A program made the position numbers and the translations under genes. Under the pieces are notes generated by a model. It saw only the letters and a program-made list of their open reading frames with translations, made no database searches and had not been told where the DNA came from. Shown piece after piece: positions 10,369 through 21,824 of a stretch of DNA of 55,979 nt (position 1 is the first letter of the stretch; every line of letters begins with the position of its first letter). The stretch spans positions 1-55,979 of the forward strand of contig JAJYLH010000039.1 of NCBI GenBank assembly GCA_021787845.1. The letters are read 5' to 3'. The stretch is from Myxococcales bacterium (GTDB lineage: Bacteria; Myxococcota; Myxococcia; Myxococcales; JAJYLH01).

Positions 10369-11838
10369 GTGACGGGTCTGGAACGGCGGGTCGAGAAGCT
10401 GACCGCGATTCTCGAGGTCGCCAAGGCGCTCGCCGCGGAGCGCGACCTCGACCAGCTTCTGGAGCTCGTCGTCAAGGCGGCGACCCACGTCGTCGACGCC
10501 GAACGCTCGACCTTGTACCTGTACGATCGCGACCGCCACGAGCTGTGGTCGAAGGTCGCCGAGGGCTCCGCCGAAATCCGCTTCCCCGCCTCGACCGGCA
10601 TCGCCGGCGCCGCCCTCCTGAGCGGGCAGATCGTGAACATCCCCGACGCCCACCACGACCCGCGCTTCAACCCGACCTTCGACGCCAAGACCGGCTTTCG
10701 CACCCGCTCGGTCCTCGCGGTCCCGATGTCCGACCAGAACGGAGACCGGGTCGGGGTCGTGCAGGCGCTCAACAAGCACGGCGAAGAGCGGTTCACCACC
10801 GAGGACGAGGAGCTGCTCTTCGCGCTGGGCGGCGTCGCCGCGGCGGCGGTGACCAACGTCCACCTCCACGAGGAGATTTCGCGGCTCTTCGAGGGGTTCG
10901 CCCAGGCGGCGGTGCTCGCGGTCGAGTCGCGGGACCCGGCGACGGCGGGCCACTCGAGCCGGGTGGCGGCGCTGACGGTGCGCCTCGCCGAGACGACGTG
11001 CGAGAGCGGCGTCGGAAGGTGGCAGGGCTGCCGCTTTACGAAGGATCAGATGCGCGAGCTGCGCTACGCCGCGCTCCTCCACGATTTCGGGAAGGTCGGG
11101 GTGCGCGAAGAGGTCCTGGTCAAGGCGCAGAAGCTCTACCCGGGCGGCATCGAGCGGCTGGAGGAGCGGTTCGAGGCCATTCGGCTGTCGCTGCAGGCGA
11201 GGAGCCTTGGCCGCCAGCTCGCGCGGCCTCTCCCGCCGGAGCCCGAGCGCTCCCGCCTCCTCGCCGAAGAGCGGGAACGGCTCCAAGAGGAGCTTTCCGA
11301 GCTCGACGGGACGATCGAGTTCGTCCGTGCGCTCAACGCGCCCGGCGCGCGCAACGATGAGGAGCGGCTCGCCGCCATCGGACAGCGCACCTTCGAGGAC
11401 AGCCGGGGGCGGACGCGGGCTTTTCTGACCGAGCCCGAGCTGCGGCTGCTGTCGATTCCCCGCGGCACCCTCGCCGACGAGGAGCGCATCGAGATGGAGA
11501 GCCACGTCACGCACACCTTCCGGTTCCTCTCGCAGATTCCCTGGACGCGCTCGCTCGAGGGCGTGCCCGCCATCGCCTACGGGCACCACGAGAAGCTGAC
11601 CGGCCGGGGATATCCGCGCGGCCTGTCGACCGGGGAAATCCCGGTGCAGACCCGGATGATCACCATCTGCGACATCTATGACGCGCTCACCGCGAGCGAC
11701 CGGCCCTACAAGCCGTCCCTCCCCCACGCGACCGCGATGGCGCTGCTCCGCGAGGAGGCGGCGCAAGGCGCGATCGACCGGGACCTGCTCCAGGTGTTCG
11801 TCGACCAGGACGTGCCCGCGCTCGTCAAGGCCGCCTAG
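10369..11838 (+). CDS. GAF and HD-GYP domain protein, probable c-di-GMP phosphodiesterase
   Basis: A 489-residue cytoplasmic signalling protein. A GAF sensor domain fills about residues 10-165. An HD-GYP hydrolase follows, with HDFGKVGV near 237 and HHEKLTGRGYP near 405, the metal-binding and signature motifs of c-di-GMP phosphodiesterases. The two motifs are about 168 residues apart, far more than the usual 60 or so, because a charged, probably helical insert (RLLAEERERLQEELSELDG) lies between them. The GTG start is chosen for the strong GAGGAGG at 10354-10360 and the promoter just upstream; a longer frame exists but has no ribosome site. Confidence 0.9.
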   Translation: MTGLERRVEKLTAILEVAKALAAERDLDQLLELVVKAATHVVDAERSTLYLYDRDRHELWSKVAEGSAEIRFPASTGIAGAALLSGQIVNIPDAHHDPRFNPTFDAKTGFRTRSVLAVPMSDQNGDRVGVVQALNKHGEERFTTEDEELLFALGGVAAAAVTNVHLHEEISRLFEGFAQAAVLAVESRDPATAGHSSRVAALTVRLAETTCESGVGRWQGCRFTKDQMRELRYAALLHDFGKVGVREEVLVKAQKLYPGGIERLEERFEAIRLSLQARSLGRQLARPLPPEPERSRLLAEERERLQEELSELDGTIEFVRALNAPGARNDEERLAAIGQRTFEDSRGRTRAFLTEPELRLLSIPRGTLADEERIEMESHVTHTFRFLSQIPWTRSLEGVPAIAYGHHEKLTGRGYPRGLSTGEIPVQTRMITICDIYDALTASDRPYKPSLPHATAMALLREEAAQGAIDRDLLQVFVDQDVPALVKAA

Positions 11839-12046
11839 CCAGGTTCGCCGCGACGCACCGCGCCCATCGTCGACGGCCGCCTCGCCTGGGTGGCCGCCTC
11901 GTTCACCTTGGAACGCGGATTGCTTACGCCATCGTCGGGTCCCCGCAGGGAGACACCGGCGCGCCGATGAAGCTCGGGCGCCGCACGAGACATCGAGCAC
12001 GAGCCACGCACGGCCTTGGGCGCCCCCCGCCCGAAAGGAGAACAAG

Positions 12047-13048
12047 ATGCCCAGAAGCCTTCGGTCCTGGAAGCTGCCGCTCTTCGCGATCGCCGGCGCG
12101 GTCCTGCTCGCCACCCCGGCGTGCATGATCTGGACGGACCCCGGCCCGAACCCCGGATGTGGCTGCTCCTCCGACCCGAGCACCGGCTGCGCCGACTGCT
12201 CCTGCGACAGCGACGGCAACTGTAGCTGCTCCGGCCGGACCCCCTCCCAGCCGCCGAGCCAGAACTACGGCGGCCCCTGCAACGTGCGCGACGACTGCCC
12301 GACCGGGTGGACCTGCACCGCCCAGACCTGCGTCCCGGTGGAGCCGAAGGCCCCCTGCGCGACCAGCGCCGACTGCGGCCAGAGCGACAGTTGTGTCGCG
12401 GGGCAGTGCACCCCGGCGCCGGGAAGCTGCGCGCTCTCCACCCAGTGCCAGACCGGGCAGCTCTGCATCGACGGCGCCTGCGCGACCCTGTGCACGAGCG
12501 ACACCGACTGCGACGTCGGCCAGACCTGCCAGTCGCACCGCTGCACCGCGATCCCGCCGCCCCAGGCGTGCACCAAGTCCACCGAGTGCCCCGACGGCGA
12601 GCTGTGCATCGACTCGGGCTGCACCAAGCTGTGCGCCGCCACCACCGACTGCCCCGAGGGCTACATCTGCCGCAACCAGGAGTGCATCATCCCGGCGGTC
12701 GAGTGCGCCTCCGACGCCGACTGCACGACCGGCCACGTCTGCGCCCGCGGCGAGTGCGCGGCCCAGTGCTCGAAGGACAGCGACTGCGGTGCCGCAGAGA
12801 GCTGCCAGAGCGGTCACTGCGCGTCGAACAGCTCGGCCTCCCAGTGCCGGACCGATGCCGATTGCCCGACCGGCCAGGCCTGCGTGAACGCGAGCTGCCA
12901 GACCACCTGCACGAAGAGCTGCCAGTGCCCGACCGGCGAGGTGTGCACGAACGGCGCCTGCGGCGCGCCCCCGCCGGCGACGCCGTCGTGCCAGACCGAC
13001 TGCGACTGCCCCTCGGGGCAGAGCTGCGTCAACGGCGCCTGCCAGTAA
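12047..13048 (+). CDS. Secreted Cys-rich repeat lipoprotein
   Basis: A 333-residue exported protein with a lipoprotein signal (lipobox LLATPAC, Cys 27). The mature part is built from about nine disulfide-type modules of roughly 25-30 residues with the pattern DC-x-x-G-x-x-C-x-x-G-x-C, such as DCPTGQACVNASC. Similar tandem Cys-rich lipoproteins are typical of Myxococcota. It probably sits on the outer membrane; the fold suggests binding rather than catalysis. AAAGGAG just before the ATG fixes the start. The repetitive sequence is a likely source of recombination. Confidence 0.85.
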   Translation: MPRSLRSWKLPLFAIAGAVLLATPACMIWTDPGPNPGCGCSSDPSTGCADCSCDSDGNCSCSGRTPSQPPSQNYGGPCNVRDDCPTGWTCTAQTCVPVEPKAPCATSADCGQSDSCVAGQCTPAPGSCALSTQCQTGQLCIDGACATLCTSDTDCDVGQTCQSHRCTAIPPPQACTKSTECPDGELCIDSGCTKLCAATTDCPEGYICRNQECIIPAVECASDADCTTGHVCARGECAAQCSKDSDCGAAESCQSGHCASNSSASQCRTDADCPTGQACVNASCQTTCTKSCQCPTGEVCTNGACGAPPPATPSCQTDCDCPSGQSCVNGACQ

Positions 13049-13140
13049 GAACGACCGTGCATGGAACCGAGAGCGGGCCGGCTTCCCGCCAAGGGGGGCC
13101 GGTCCGCTGCCGTTCTCCGCATGCCGGATCGTCTGGCGCG

Positions 13141-13201
13141 CCCCGACCGACCAGACCGACCAGACCGATCGGACCGAGCCGACCGATCGGTCTGATCGGA
13201 C
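13141..13201. repeat. GACCGATC-type repeat array
   Basis: A run of GACCGACCAGACC and GACCGATCGGACC units ending in GGTCTGATCGGA, partly palindromic. Same family as 6326-6374 (inside the helicase gene) and 45366-45411. Non-coding here. Confidence 0.7.
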
Positions 13202-13250
13202 GTTGGGGCCGCCGAGGCCCGGGTGCGCTCCCGCTTTTCGCGCGGGTGCG

Positions 13251-13280
13251 TTGACCTCGGGCGGGAACGCTTGCTAGCGT
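13251..13280 (+). promoter_or_regulatory. Candidate sigma70-type promoter for the carboxylase gene
   Basis: TTGACC at 13251-13256 and TAGCGT at 13275-13280 are separated by 18 bp, and the ATG follows 29 bp later, with GGGAGAAG before it. Confidence 0.5.
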
Positions 13281-13309
13281 GCCGCGCCTTTTTTCGTGGG
13301 AGAAGCGTG

Positions 13310-14878
<1,569 letters not shown>

Positions 14879-14966
14879 CGCCAAGAGAAGCGACCGCTTC
14901 GCGCGCTTCCTCCGGAGGGGCCCTCCCGGAGTGCGCCGGCGTCTCCGCTCGTCTAGCATCGCCAGG

Positions 14967-16853
14967 ATGCGCCGCGCCCTCGTCCTGCTCACCTTGACCG
15001 CTCTCGCTCGGCCGGCGACCGCGGTGGAGAAATTCGACCTCGCCGTCTACCACTTCAACATCCAGTACGTGCAGGGCGGTCTCAAGGGCTGGCCGGACGG
15101 CACCAACGCCGACCCCAGCTTCGACCTGAACGACCAGCAGGTGATGGACCGGCTCATCGACCAATCGTTCGAGCCGCTTCTGGACATGTACGCCCGCCAT
15201 CCGACCTGGGGCGCGGACATCGAGCTGCAGGGCTACTTGCTGGAAGTGATGCAGCACGACCGCTCGAAGGTGCTGGCGAAGCTCAAGGCCCTGGCCGACG
15301 CGGGAAGGGTCTCGGTCGATTCGTTCCACTACGCCGACCAGTTCTGGCTCGCCTTCCCGACCCGCGACGAGGAGGAGTCGTACGACCTGACGCTCGACGC
15401 GTTTTCGGCGACCGGCATCCCGCACGGGACGACGGTCTTCACCCAGGAAGGACAGTGGGGTCCCGCGATGGCGCCGTTCATGAAGGCGCGGGGCCTTTCG
15501 ACAGCGCTCCTGCCCACCAACCTGTTCGGCTGGGTCTACCCGAACGACCCGGGGAAGCCGCTCTATCGCTTCGGCGACGTGTATTGCGTCCTCACCCGCG
15601 GGACGAGCGACGGCGAGGTGCAGACGCAGTGGACGTTCGCCGACGACGGCGAGAAGGCGATGACCGGCGGCACCGACCCCTACCTGGGCCTGAACTTCAA
15701 GACCAATCCCGACGCGGCGGCAGCCTACGAGCAGCAGCTCGAGAACGATGAGGCGAACGGCTGGAAGCTCGTCTCGGTCGCCGACTACGTCAAGCGCGCG
15801 CTCGAGCTGGAGCCGGACCCGCCCCCGCTGCCGCCGATGATCGACGGCACCTGGCAGCCGAAGGAAACGGACAACGTCGCCCGCTGGATGGGCGACGCGG
15901 GCTTGACCGACGCGCTCATCCCCGGCACCGAGGCCGACAACGCCGTGCTGGCGGGCGACGCCGCTGCCGGTCGGCTCGTGCGGGAAGCCGAGACCGTCGC
16001 CGACAGCCTCCACGACCAGTCGATGCAGGCCGCGGTGACGAGCGCGTGGAAGGACCTCCTGCTCGCCGAGGGCTCGGACGCGACCGGCTGGAACCCCTGG
16101 ATGGCGGAGAAGAACTTCGCGCTCGCCCACGCGAAGACAGCGACCGCCGAGGCGAACCAGGTGCTCGAGAGCAGCGCCGTCGCTTCACGCCTGAAGCCGG
16201 CCCGCGTCCTGCCGCCCCTCGTCGATGCTACCGCCCCCCTCGGGGCCACCCCGGAAATCGCCGCGACGGGAAACGGCGACTCGACGCCCTCCCGCACCGC
16301 TACCGTGACCTGGAAGCGCCGCCAGGGAACGAACGTGTGGGACCTGACCGTCGCCTTCTCCGCCGCGAAGGGCGCGCGAACCATCGGCCTCGCCTTCCCG
16401 CGCACCATCGACGACCTGGTGGTGTCGCAGGCGCTCGACGAGGATCACGTCGTCGATTTCCCGCTCGCGAACATCGCCGCCCACAACGGGACCGACCCGC
16501 CCCAGCCGGTGACCGCCGCGCTCCCGAACGGGCTCATCGCGCTGGGCACGAACACCTTCCTCATCCTCGACACCTCGAGCGTGCACCTGTGCGCGCGGCT
16601 CCCGAAGGACGAGGAAGTGGTGCGCTTCACCGATGCGACAGCGCCGCCGGATCCCGTGACGTGGCATTTCGAGGTGCTGCAGGGCACGAGCGCGGAGGCG
16701 CTTGCGGAGGCGACCGCGCTCAACGTCGCGCCGGCCGCGGTGCTGGGGCCCGAGGTGGGCGGCTGCGGTTGCGGTGGGTTCGGCGACGCGGTCGCGCTCT
16801 TGCCGCTGGCGCTGGTCCTGCTCCGACGGCGCCGGCGCGAAGGCGCGTCGTAG
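14967..16853 (+). CDS. Secreted glycoside hydrolase/deacetylase-like protein with MYXO-CTERM-like tail
   Basis: A 628-residue exported protein. Signal peptide at 1-20 (ALVLLTLTALARPATA). The first 260 residues resemble the beta/alpha-barrel of GH38/GH57-type hydrolases and polysaccharide deacetylases (FDLAVYHFNIQYVQGG, WGADIELQGYLLEVM, TTVFTQEGQWGPAM), so carbohydrate is a likely substrate. The middle is helical, and a beta-rich domain follows. The C-terminus is GGCGCGGFGD, a hydrophobic helix and an RRRR stop, the pattern of myxobacterial surface-sorting tails. The start at 14967 begins the signal peptide; a TAGCAT box lies just upstream. The exact activity is not assigned. Confidence 0.75.
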   Translation: MRRALVLLTLTALARPATAVEKFDLAVYHFNIQYVQGGLKGWPDGTNADPSFDLNDQQVMDRLIDQSFEPLLDMYARHPTWGADIELQGYLLEVMQHDRSKVLAKLKALADAGRVSVDSFHYADQFWLAFPTRDEEESYDLTLDAFSATGIPHGTTVFTQEGQWGPAMAPFMKARGLSTALLPTNLFGWVYPNDPGKPLYRFGDVYCVLTRGTSDGEVQTQWTFADDGEKAMTGGTDPYLGLNFKTNPDAAAAYEQQLENDEANGWKLVSVADYVKRALELEPDPPPLPPMIDGTWQPKETDNVARWMGDAGLTDALIPGTEADNAVLAGDAAAGRLVREAETVADSLHDQSMQAAVTSAWKDLLLAEGSDATGWNPWMAEKNFALAHAKTATAEANQVLESSAVASRLKPARVLPPLVDATAPLGATPEIAATGNGDSTPSRTATVTWKRRQGTNVWDLTVAFSAAKGARTIGLAFPRTIDDLVVSQALDEDHVVDFPLANIAAHNGTDPPQPVTAALPNGLIALGTNTFLILDTSSVHLCARLPKDEEVVRFTDATAPPDPVTWHFEVLQGTSAEALAEATALNVAPAAVLGPEVGGCGCGGFGDAVALLPLALVLLRRRRREGAS

Positions 16854-16934
16854 CGCTCGAACGAGCGAGAACGTTCCGTCCGCCCTGGCGATCGCTCGCG
16901 CCGCGCGCGCAAAAGCCTCTAGACTCCGCCGCGC

Positions 16935-17630
16935 ATGGCCGGCGCCGCCTTCTTCGACCTCGACGGGACGCTCCTGACCGCGAACAGCGCGGCCCTCTGG
17001 GTGCGCCGCGAGCGGCGGCTCGGGCGGCTCGGCAAGCGGCAGACGCTCAAGGCGCTCTTCTTCTTCGGCGCCTACCGGCTGGGCGTCTTCGACATCGACC
17101 TCGCGATTTCCGAGGCCGCGCGCAGCCTCGCCGGCCGCAGCGACGACGAGATGCGCCGCCAGACCCGCCGCTGGTGGGCGCAGGAAGTGGCTGGCACCGC
17201 CGCTGCGGGCGCCGTCTGGGCCATCGACCGCCACCGCCGCGCCGGGGAGAAGGCGGTGCTCCTGACCTCGTCGACGCTCTGGGCGGCCGAGTGCGCTGCC
17301 GTCCAGTTCGGCCTCGACGACGTCCTCTGCACGCAGTTCGAGGTGGCGGACGGCCGGATGACGGGCGGCGTCGCGCAAGTCTGCTACGGCCGCGGCAAGG
17401 TCGCGCTCGCCGAACGCTGGGCCGAAGCGCGGGGCGTGCGCCTATCCGAAAGCACCTTCTACACCGACAGCTTCACCGACCTGCCGATGCTCGAACGCGT
17501 CGGCCGTCCCCGCGTGGTCCATCCGGACTTGCGGCTGCGTCTGGAGGCGCGCCGGCGCGGTTGGCCGGTCCTCGACTGGCGCCGAGCTCCCCGGGAGCGC
17601 TGGAACCTTACCGAGAGCGCAACCGGCTAG
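16935..17630 (+). CDS. HAD-superfamily (IB) phosphatase
   Basis: A 231-residue hydrolase of the HAD-IB group (SerB-like). Motif I is FFDLDGTLL at residues 6-14 with the nucleophile Asp; motif II is LLTSSTLW; motifs III/IV are the GRGKVAL lysine and FYTDSFTDLPML. It should remove phosphate from a small molecule or phospholipid head group. Its TAG shares the palindrome CTAG with the stop codon of the convergent lipoprotein gene, so the two coding regions overlap by 4 bp. Confidence 0.9.
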   Translation: MAGAAFFDLDGTLLTANSAALWVRRERRLGRLGKRQTLKALFFFGAYRLGVFDIDLAISEAARSLAGRSDDEMRRQTRRWWAQEVAGTAAAGAVWAIDRHRRAGEKAVLLTSSTLWAAECAAVQFGLDDVLCTQFEVADGRMTGGVAQVCYGRGKVALAERWAEARGVRLSESTFYTDSFTDLPMLERVGRPRVVHPDLRLRLEARRRGWPVLDWRRAPRERWNLTESATG

Positions 17631-18181
17631 CGCTCGCCGCCGATCACCACCAGGTCGTCGCGCCGGTTCTGGCGCCAGGCGCTCTCGTCGTGGCCCAGCG
17701 CCTTGGGCCGCTCCGACCCGTAGCTCAGCGTCTTGATCTGCCCGTCGGTCGCGCCCATCGTGACCAGGTAGCGCTTGGCCGCCGCCGCCCGCTTCTCGCC
17801 GAGCGAGAGGTTGTATGCCTCGGTCCCGCGTTCGTCGCAGTTGCCTTCGACCCGAATCGAGAGGTTTTGGTACTGCCCGAGGATGCGGCCGACCGCGGCG
17901 AGCGCCGATTCGCCGGCGGGCGTGATGATCGCCTCGTCGGTGTCGAAGAAGACCTTGGTGTCCGCCAGGGCCTGGAGGGCGGCGTCGAGGGCCTTGCGGC
18001 CGGCCTCGGCGTCGGCCGCGGGGGTCGGCGCGAGCCGCGCCTGGGCGACGAGCTGCGGTTTCGCCTGCGGGACCGGTGCCGGCTGGCGGTTGTCGGTCAC
18101 GAGGGTCTGGTGCTTCTGCACGTGGGCGCAGGCGGCGGTGGCCGCGACGAGGACGAGCACGAGCAGTCGAGAGCGATTCAT
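17627..18181 (-). CDS. pal: Peptidoglycan-associated (Pal/OmpA-type) lipoprotein
   Basis: A 184-residue outer-membrane lipoprotein: signal with lipobox AATAAC (Cys about 19), a flexible Ala/Pro-rich linker, and an OmpA-type peptidoglycan-binding domain from about residue 75 (VFFDTDEAIITPAG, then VEGNCDERGTEAYNLSLGEKR). It would tie the outer membrane to the cell wall. The ATG at 18181 has GGAGG upstream. No tolB or tolQRA lies next to it, so the symbol rests on sequence only. Confidence 0.88.
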   Translation of the reverse strand: MNRSRLLVLVLVAATAACAHVQKHQTLVTDNRQPAPVPQAKPQLVAQARLAPTPAADAEAGRKALDAALQALADTKVFFDTDEAIITPAGESALAAVGRILGQYQNLSIRVEGNCDERGTEAYNLSLGEKRAAAAKRYLVTMGATDGQIKTLSYGSERPKALGHDESAWRQNRRDDLVVIGGER

Positions 18182-18503
18182 CCGAGCCTCCGAAGGGTTG
18201 ACGCGCAGGGGGCTTGACCGCGTCGGCGGATCCAACCGCGACGCGAACACCTTCATTTCAAGGCGTTTTCGTCATCCGGCGAACGACGCGAATCGGGTCG
18301 AGGGCACGCGGCGGCGCGCGGCGGTCTGACGGCGATGGAGTCGAAAAGGTCGCGCCGAGGTTGCGAAGGCCATCGTCGAAGCGCAACGGGAGGCACTCCC
18401 GTCCAACACAGAATCCGTGCCCAAGCGAAGAACCGCCCATCCCGAAACGTCATGAGCGGAAATCCCGGACGCGGCATGTCCTGGACAAAGTGAACGGGAG
18501 GGC
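18182..18503. other. Intergenic between pal and tolC-type gene
   Basis: About 320 bp without a credible gene. It includes a short inverted motif CGGGAGGCACTCCCG near 18390-18405. Both flanking genes are on the minus strand; the pal promoter should lie in the part next to 18181, but no clear box was seen. Confidence 0.4.
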
Positions 18504-19739
18504 TCAACCACCGCCGAGCGAGCGTTCGAGCTTCGCCTGGTCGACGGCGGTGTTGAGGTCGTCCTGAATCGCCTGCGCCTCGGCGGTGGCGAGCTGCGCC
18601 TGGGCGTCGGAGAGCTCGACGATGTTGCCCGCGCCGGCGCGGTAGCGGCCTTCGGCGAGAACGAGCCCTTCCTGCGCCTCGGCCACCACCTCGTGCGCGA
18701 CCTGCGCCGCCTTTCGCGCGCCGTCGAGGGCGACGAGCGTGCTCTGCACGTCGAGCCTGACGTCGAGGACCTCGACCGCCCGGGCCTCGGCGAGGCTGTC
18801 GGCCAGCGCCTGCGCTTCCCCCAGCCGCGCGCGGTCGGCGCCACCGGCGAGGAGCGGAATCGACAAGGTCGCGCCCACCGACCAGCTCGTCTGCGGCTTG
18901 GAGCCGAAGTCGTGAATCGCGCCCTGCGCCCCCGCCGAGAGGCTCGGGTAGTAGGCGGCGCGCGCGTGGGCGACGTTCGCCCGATCGGCCGCGAGCTGCG
19001 CGTCGAGGCTCTGGATTTCCGGACGGTGGGCGACAGCGGTCTCGATGGCCTGAGCGAGGGGCGGCGCGGCGGCGGTCGACGGCGCCGGCGCGACGAGCGT
19101 CGCCTCGCCGATGTCCTGGCCGATGGCGTGGGAGAGCTGCGCCCGGGCGAGCTGGACGTTGTTCTTCGCCTGCACCAGAGCGAGCTGGGCGTTGCCGCGG
19201 TCGATCTTCGCCTTGGTCACGTCGTACGGAGGGCTGGAGCCCACCTGCTCGCGAACCTGGGCGAGCTTCAGGTGCTTCTCGGTGCTGGCGAGGGTCTCCT
19301 CCGCGCTCTTCTCCAGCGCCTCCGCGGCGAGCGCGGAGAAGTAGGCGGTCTTCACGTTGAGCGCGAGGTCGGCCTGCGCGAGGGACAGCTCGGTGGCGGT
19401 CGAGCGCGCCTGCGCCCGGGCGGCGTCGACGGCGGAGCGGGTGCGCCCGAAGTCCCAGAGCATCTCGTCGAGGGTCAGCGAGGAGCTGAAGAGGTTCGCG
19501 GGACCGCCTTCGGTGCCGATTCCCAGTTGCGGCGTCTGGCTGTTGGAGAGCGAGTCGCCGATCGACGCGGACGCCGACGGGAAGTAGCCGGCGCGGGCCT
19601 CGTCGATGCGGGCGTTCGCCGCGCGCTGGTCGGCGATCGCCTGCGCGAGGTGCGGGTTCGCTTTCGCCAGCTCGAGCGCGCGCTCGAGCGTGAGCGGTTG
19701 CGGTTGCGCGACGGCGGCGATGAGCAGAAGCGCGATCAT
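18504..19739 (-). CDS. TolC-type outer-membrane efflux protein
   Basis: A 411-residue protein of the TolC family, with a short signal peptide (IALLLIAAVAQPQ), two tandem copies of the long helical/beta unit (LTLERALELAKANPHLAQ; later AQAIETAVAHRPEIQSLDAQ), and heptad-rich helices throughout. As a trimer it would form the outer-membrane channel of the adjacent ABC exporter. The ATG at 19739 overlaps the stop of the permease gene by 4 bp (ATGA), indicating translational coupling; it is the last gene of the operon. Confidence 0.92.
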   Translation of the reverse strand: MIALLLIAAVAQPQPLTLERALELAKANPHLAQAIADQRAANARIDEARAGYFPSASASIGDSLSNSQTPQLGIGTEGGPANLFSSSLTLDEMLWDFGRTRSAVDAARAQARSTATELSLAQADLALNVKTAYFSALAAEALEKSAEETLASTEKHLKLAQVREQVGSSPPYDVTKAKIDRGNAQLALVQAKNNVQLARAQLSHAIGQDIGEATLVAPAPSTAAAPPLAQAIETAVAHRPEIQSLDAQLAADRANVAHARAAYYPSLSAGAQGAIHDFGSKPQTSWSVGATLSIPLLAGGADRARLGEAQALADSLAEARAVEVLDVRLDVQSTLVALDGARKAAQVAHEVVAEAQEGLVLAEGRYRAGAGNIVELSDAQAQLATAEAQAIQDDLNTAVDQAKLERSLGGG

Positions 19740-20962
19740 TCGTATCGCAGAGCCTCGATCGGGTCGAGGCGGGAAGCGCGCAGCGCGGGATAGAAGCCAG
19801 CGACGATGCCGGCCATCCCCGCCACGACGAGCGTTGCGACCATCACGAACGGCGAGAGGACCACGTGCCAGTGGGCCACCTGGCCGATGACCCGGGTCGC
19901 GCCGGCGCCGAGGCCGCAGCCGAACGCGCCGCCGACCGCCGCCAGCGCCATCGCCTCCACGAGGAACTGCACCAGCACGTCGCCGCCGGTCGCGCCGATG
20001 GCCATCCGGATGCCGATTTCGCGGGTGCGTTCGGTCACCGAGACCAGCATCACGTTCGCGATGCCGATGGCCCCGACGATCAGCGAAATCAGCGCCACGG
20101 TGCCGAGCAGGAGCGCAAGCGTCGACATCTGGTCCTTCATCGCGCTCTGCATCTCGGCGAGGTTGCGGATGTCGAAGTCGTCCGGCGCCCCGGCCGCCAG
20201 GTGGTGGCGCTGCCGCAGGAGGGCATCGATTTCGTTCTGCGCGTCGGCCACCAGGTCCGAGCTCTTGGCGGAGATCCAGAGCATCCCCACGGCATCGCTC
20301 TCGGTCCCCACGATGCGGCGCATCAAGGTGGTCCACGGCATCAGCACCACGTCGTCCTGGTCCTGCCCCCAACCGCCCTGCCCTTTCACCGCCAAGAGGC
20401 CGATCACCTCGCAGGGCATCGACTTGACCCGGATGACGCTCCCCACCGGGTCCTCCCCGCCGAAGAGCTGGGTCTTCACCGTGTTCCCGATGAGGCACAC
20501 CTTCGCCGCGCTCTTCTCCTCCTCGCGGGTGAACGGCCGCCCTTCGGCGATCGGCCAATCGCGCACGGTGAGGAAGGCGTTGGTGGTCCCCTGGAGCTGC
20601 GTCGCCCAGTTCTGGTGCCCGTAGACCACCTGCCCGCCCGAGCGGTCGACCGGCGCCACCGCGAGGACGTCGTCGGTCAGCTCGCGCGCGATCGCCTGCG
20701 CGTCGCTCAACACGAGCGTCTGGACCGCTCCCGCTCCCGTCACCGCGCCGTGCAGGTTCATCGCGCCCGGATGGACGATGAGGAGGTTCGTCCCCAAGGC
20801 CGCCATCTGCGCGGCCATCTTCGCCTTCGCGCCCTGCCCGATGGCCACCGTCGCCACCACCGCCGCCACCGCGATGACGATGCCCAGCATCGCCAAGCTC
20901 GAGCGCAAGGGGTTGCGCCAGAGCGCTCGGAACGCGGTCCGCCCGGCGCCGTGGATGGTCAT
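19736..20962 (-). CDS. MacB-type ABC transporter permease
   Basis: A 408-residue inner-membrane permease: one N-terminal membrane helix (ALWRNPLRSSLAMLGIVIAV), a large periplasmic domain of about 220 residues, and three C-terminal helices with the FtsX/MacB signature (RTREIGIRMAIGATGGDVL). The ATPase is a separate gene, unlike E. coli MacB where both are fused. It works with the downstream TolC-type channel and upstream adaptor to move lipids, peptides or drugs from the periplasm outward. The gap to the ATPase gene holds an apparent small insertion. Confidence 0.92.
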   Translation of the reverse strand: MTIHGAGRTAFRALWRNPLRSSLAMLGIVIAVAAVVATVAIGQGAKAKMAAQMAALGTNLLIVHPGAMNLHGAVTGAGAVQTLVLSDAQAIARELTDDVLAVAPVDRSGGQVVYGHQNWATQLQGTTNAFLTVRDWPIAEGRPFTREEEKSAAKVCLIGNTVKTQLFGGEDPVGSVIRVKSMPCEVIGLLAVKGQGGWGQDQDDVVLMPWTTLMRRIVGTESDAVGMLWISAKSSDLVADAQNEIDALLRQRHHLAAGAPDDFDIRNLAEMQSAMKDQMSTLALLLGTVALISLIVGAIGIANVMLVSVTERTREIGIRMAIGATGGDVLVQFLVEAMALAAVGGAFGCGLGAGATRVIGQVAHWHVVLSPFVMVATLVVAGMAGIVAGFYPALRASRLDPIEALRYE

Positions 20963-21074
20963 GCGGCCTCCGGGCGGGAGCCCCCGCGAAAGCCCGCTCG
21001 CCCTTCGACTGCGCTCAGGGTGAGCGGCTTTTCGCTCGGATGGAGACAGTGTCTTGGACAGGGGTGGTCGACAG

Positions 21075-21096
<22 letters not shown>
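20959..21096. repeat. 22-bp direct repeat flanking a small insertion
   Basis: The sequence starting TCATGC and ending CGGGCGGGAG occurs at 20959-20980 and again at 21075-21096 with one mismatch, a 116-bp offset. Each copy encodes the SRPEAA-stop end of the ATPase on the minus strand. Copy 1 still contains the overlapping stop/start (ATGA) with the permease gene. The DNA between contains TTCGACTGCGCTCAGGGTG, which resembles a repeat seen in many genomes. Confidence 0.7.
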
Positions 21097-21800
<704 letters not shown>

Positions 21801-21824
21801 GCGCCCGCTTCCCCCGATCCGTGC

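Noticed and set aside
18504-20558. A single 684-residue fusion starting upstream of the TolC-type gene
   Set aside because: The first 273 codons are the shadow frame of the permease gene; the TolC family begins at the ATG at 19739 that overlaps the permease stop.
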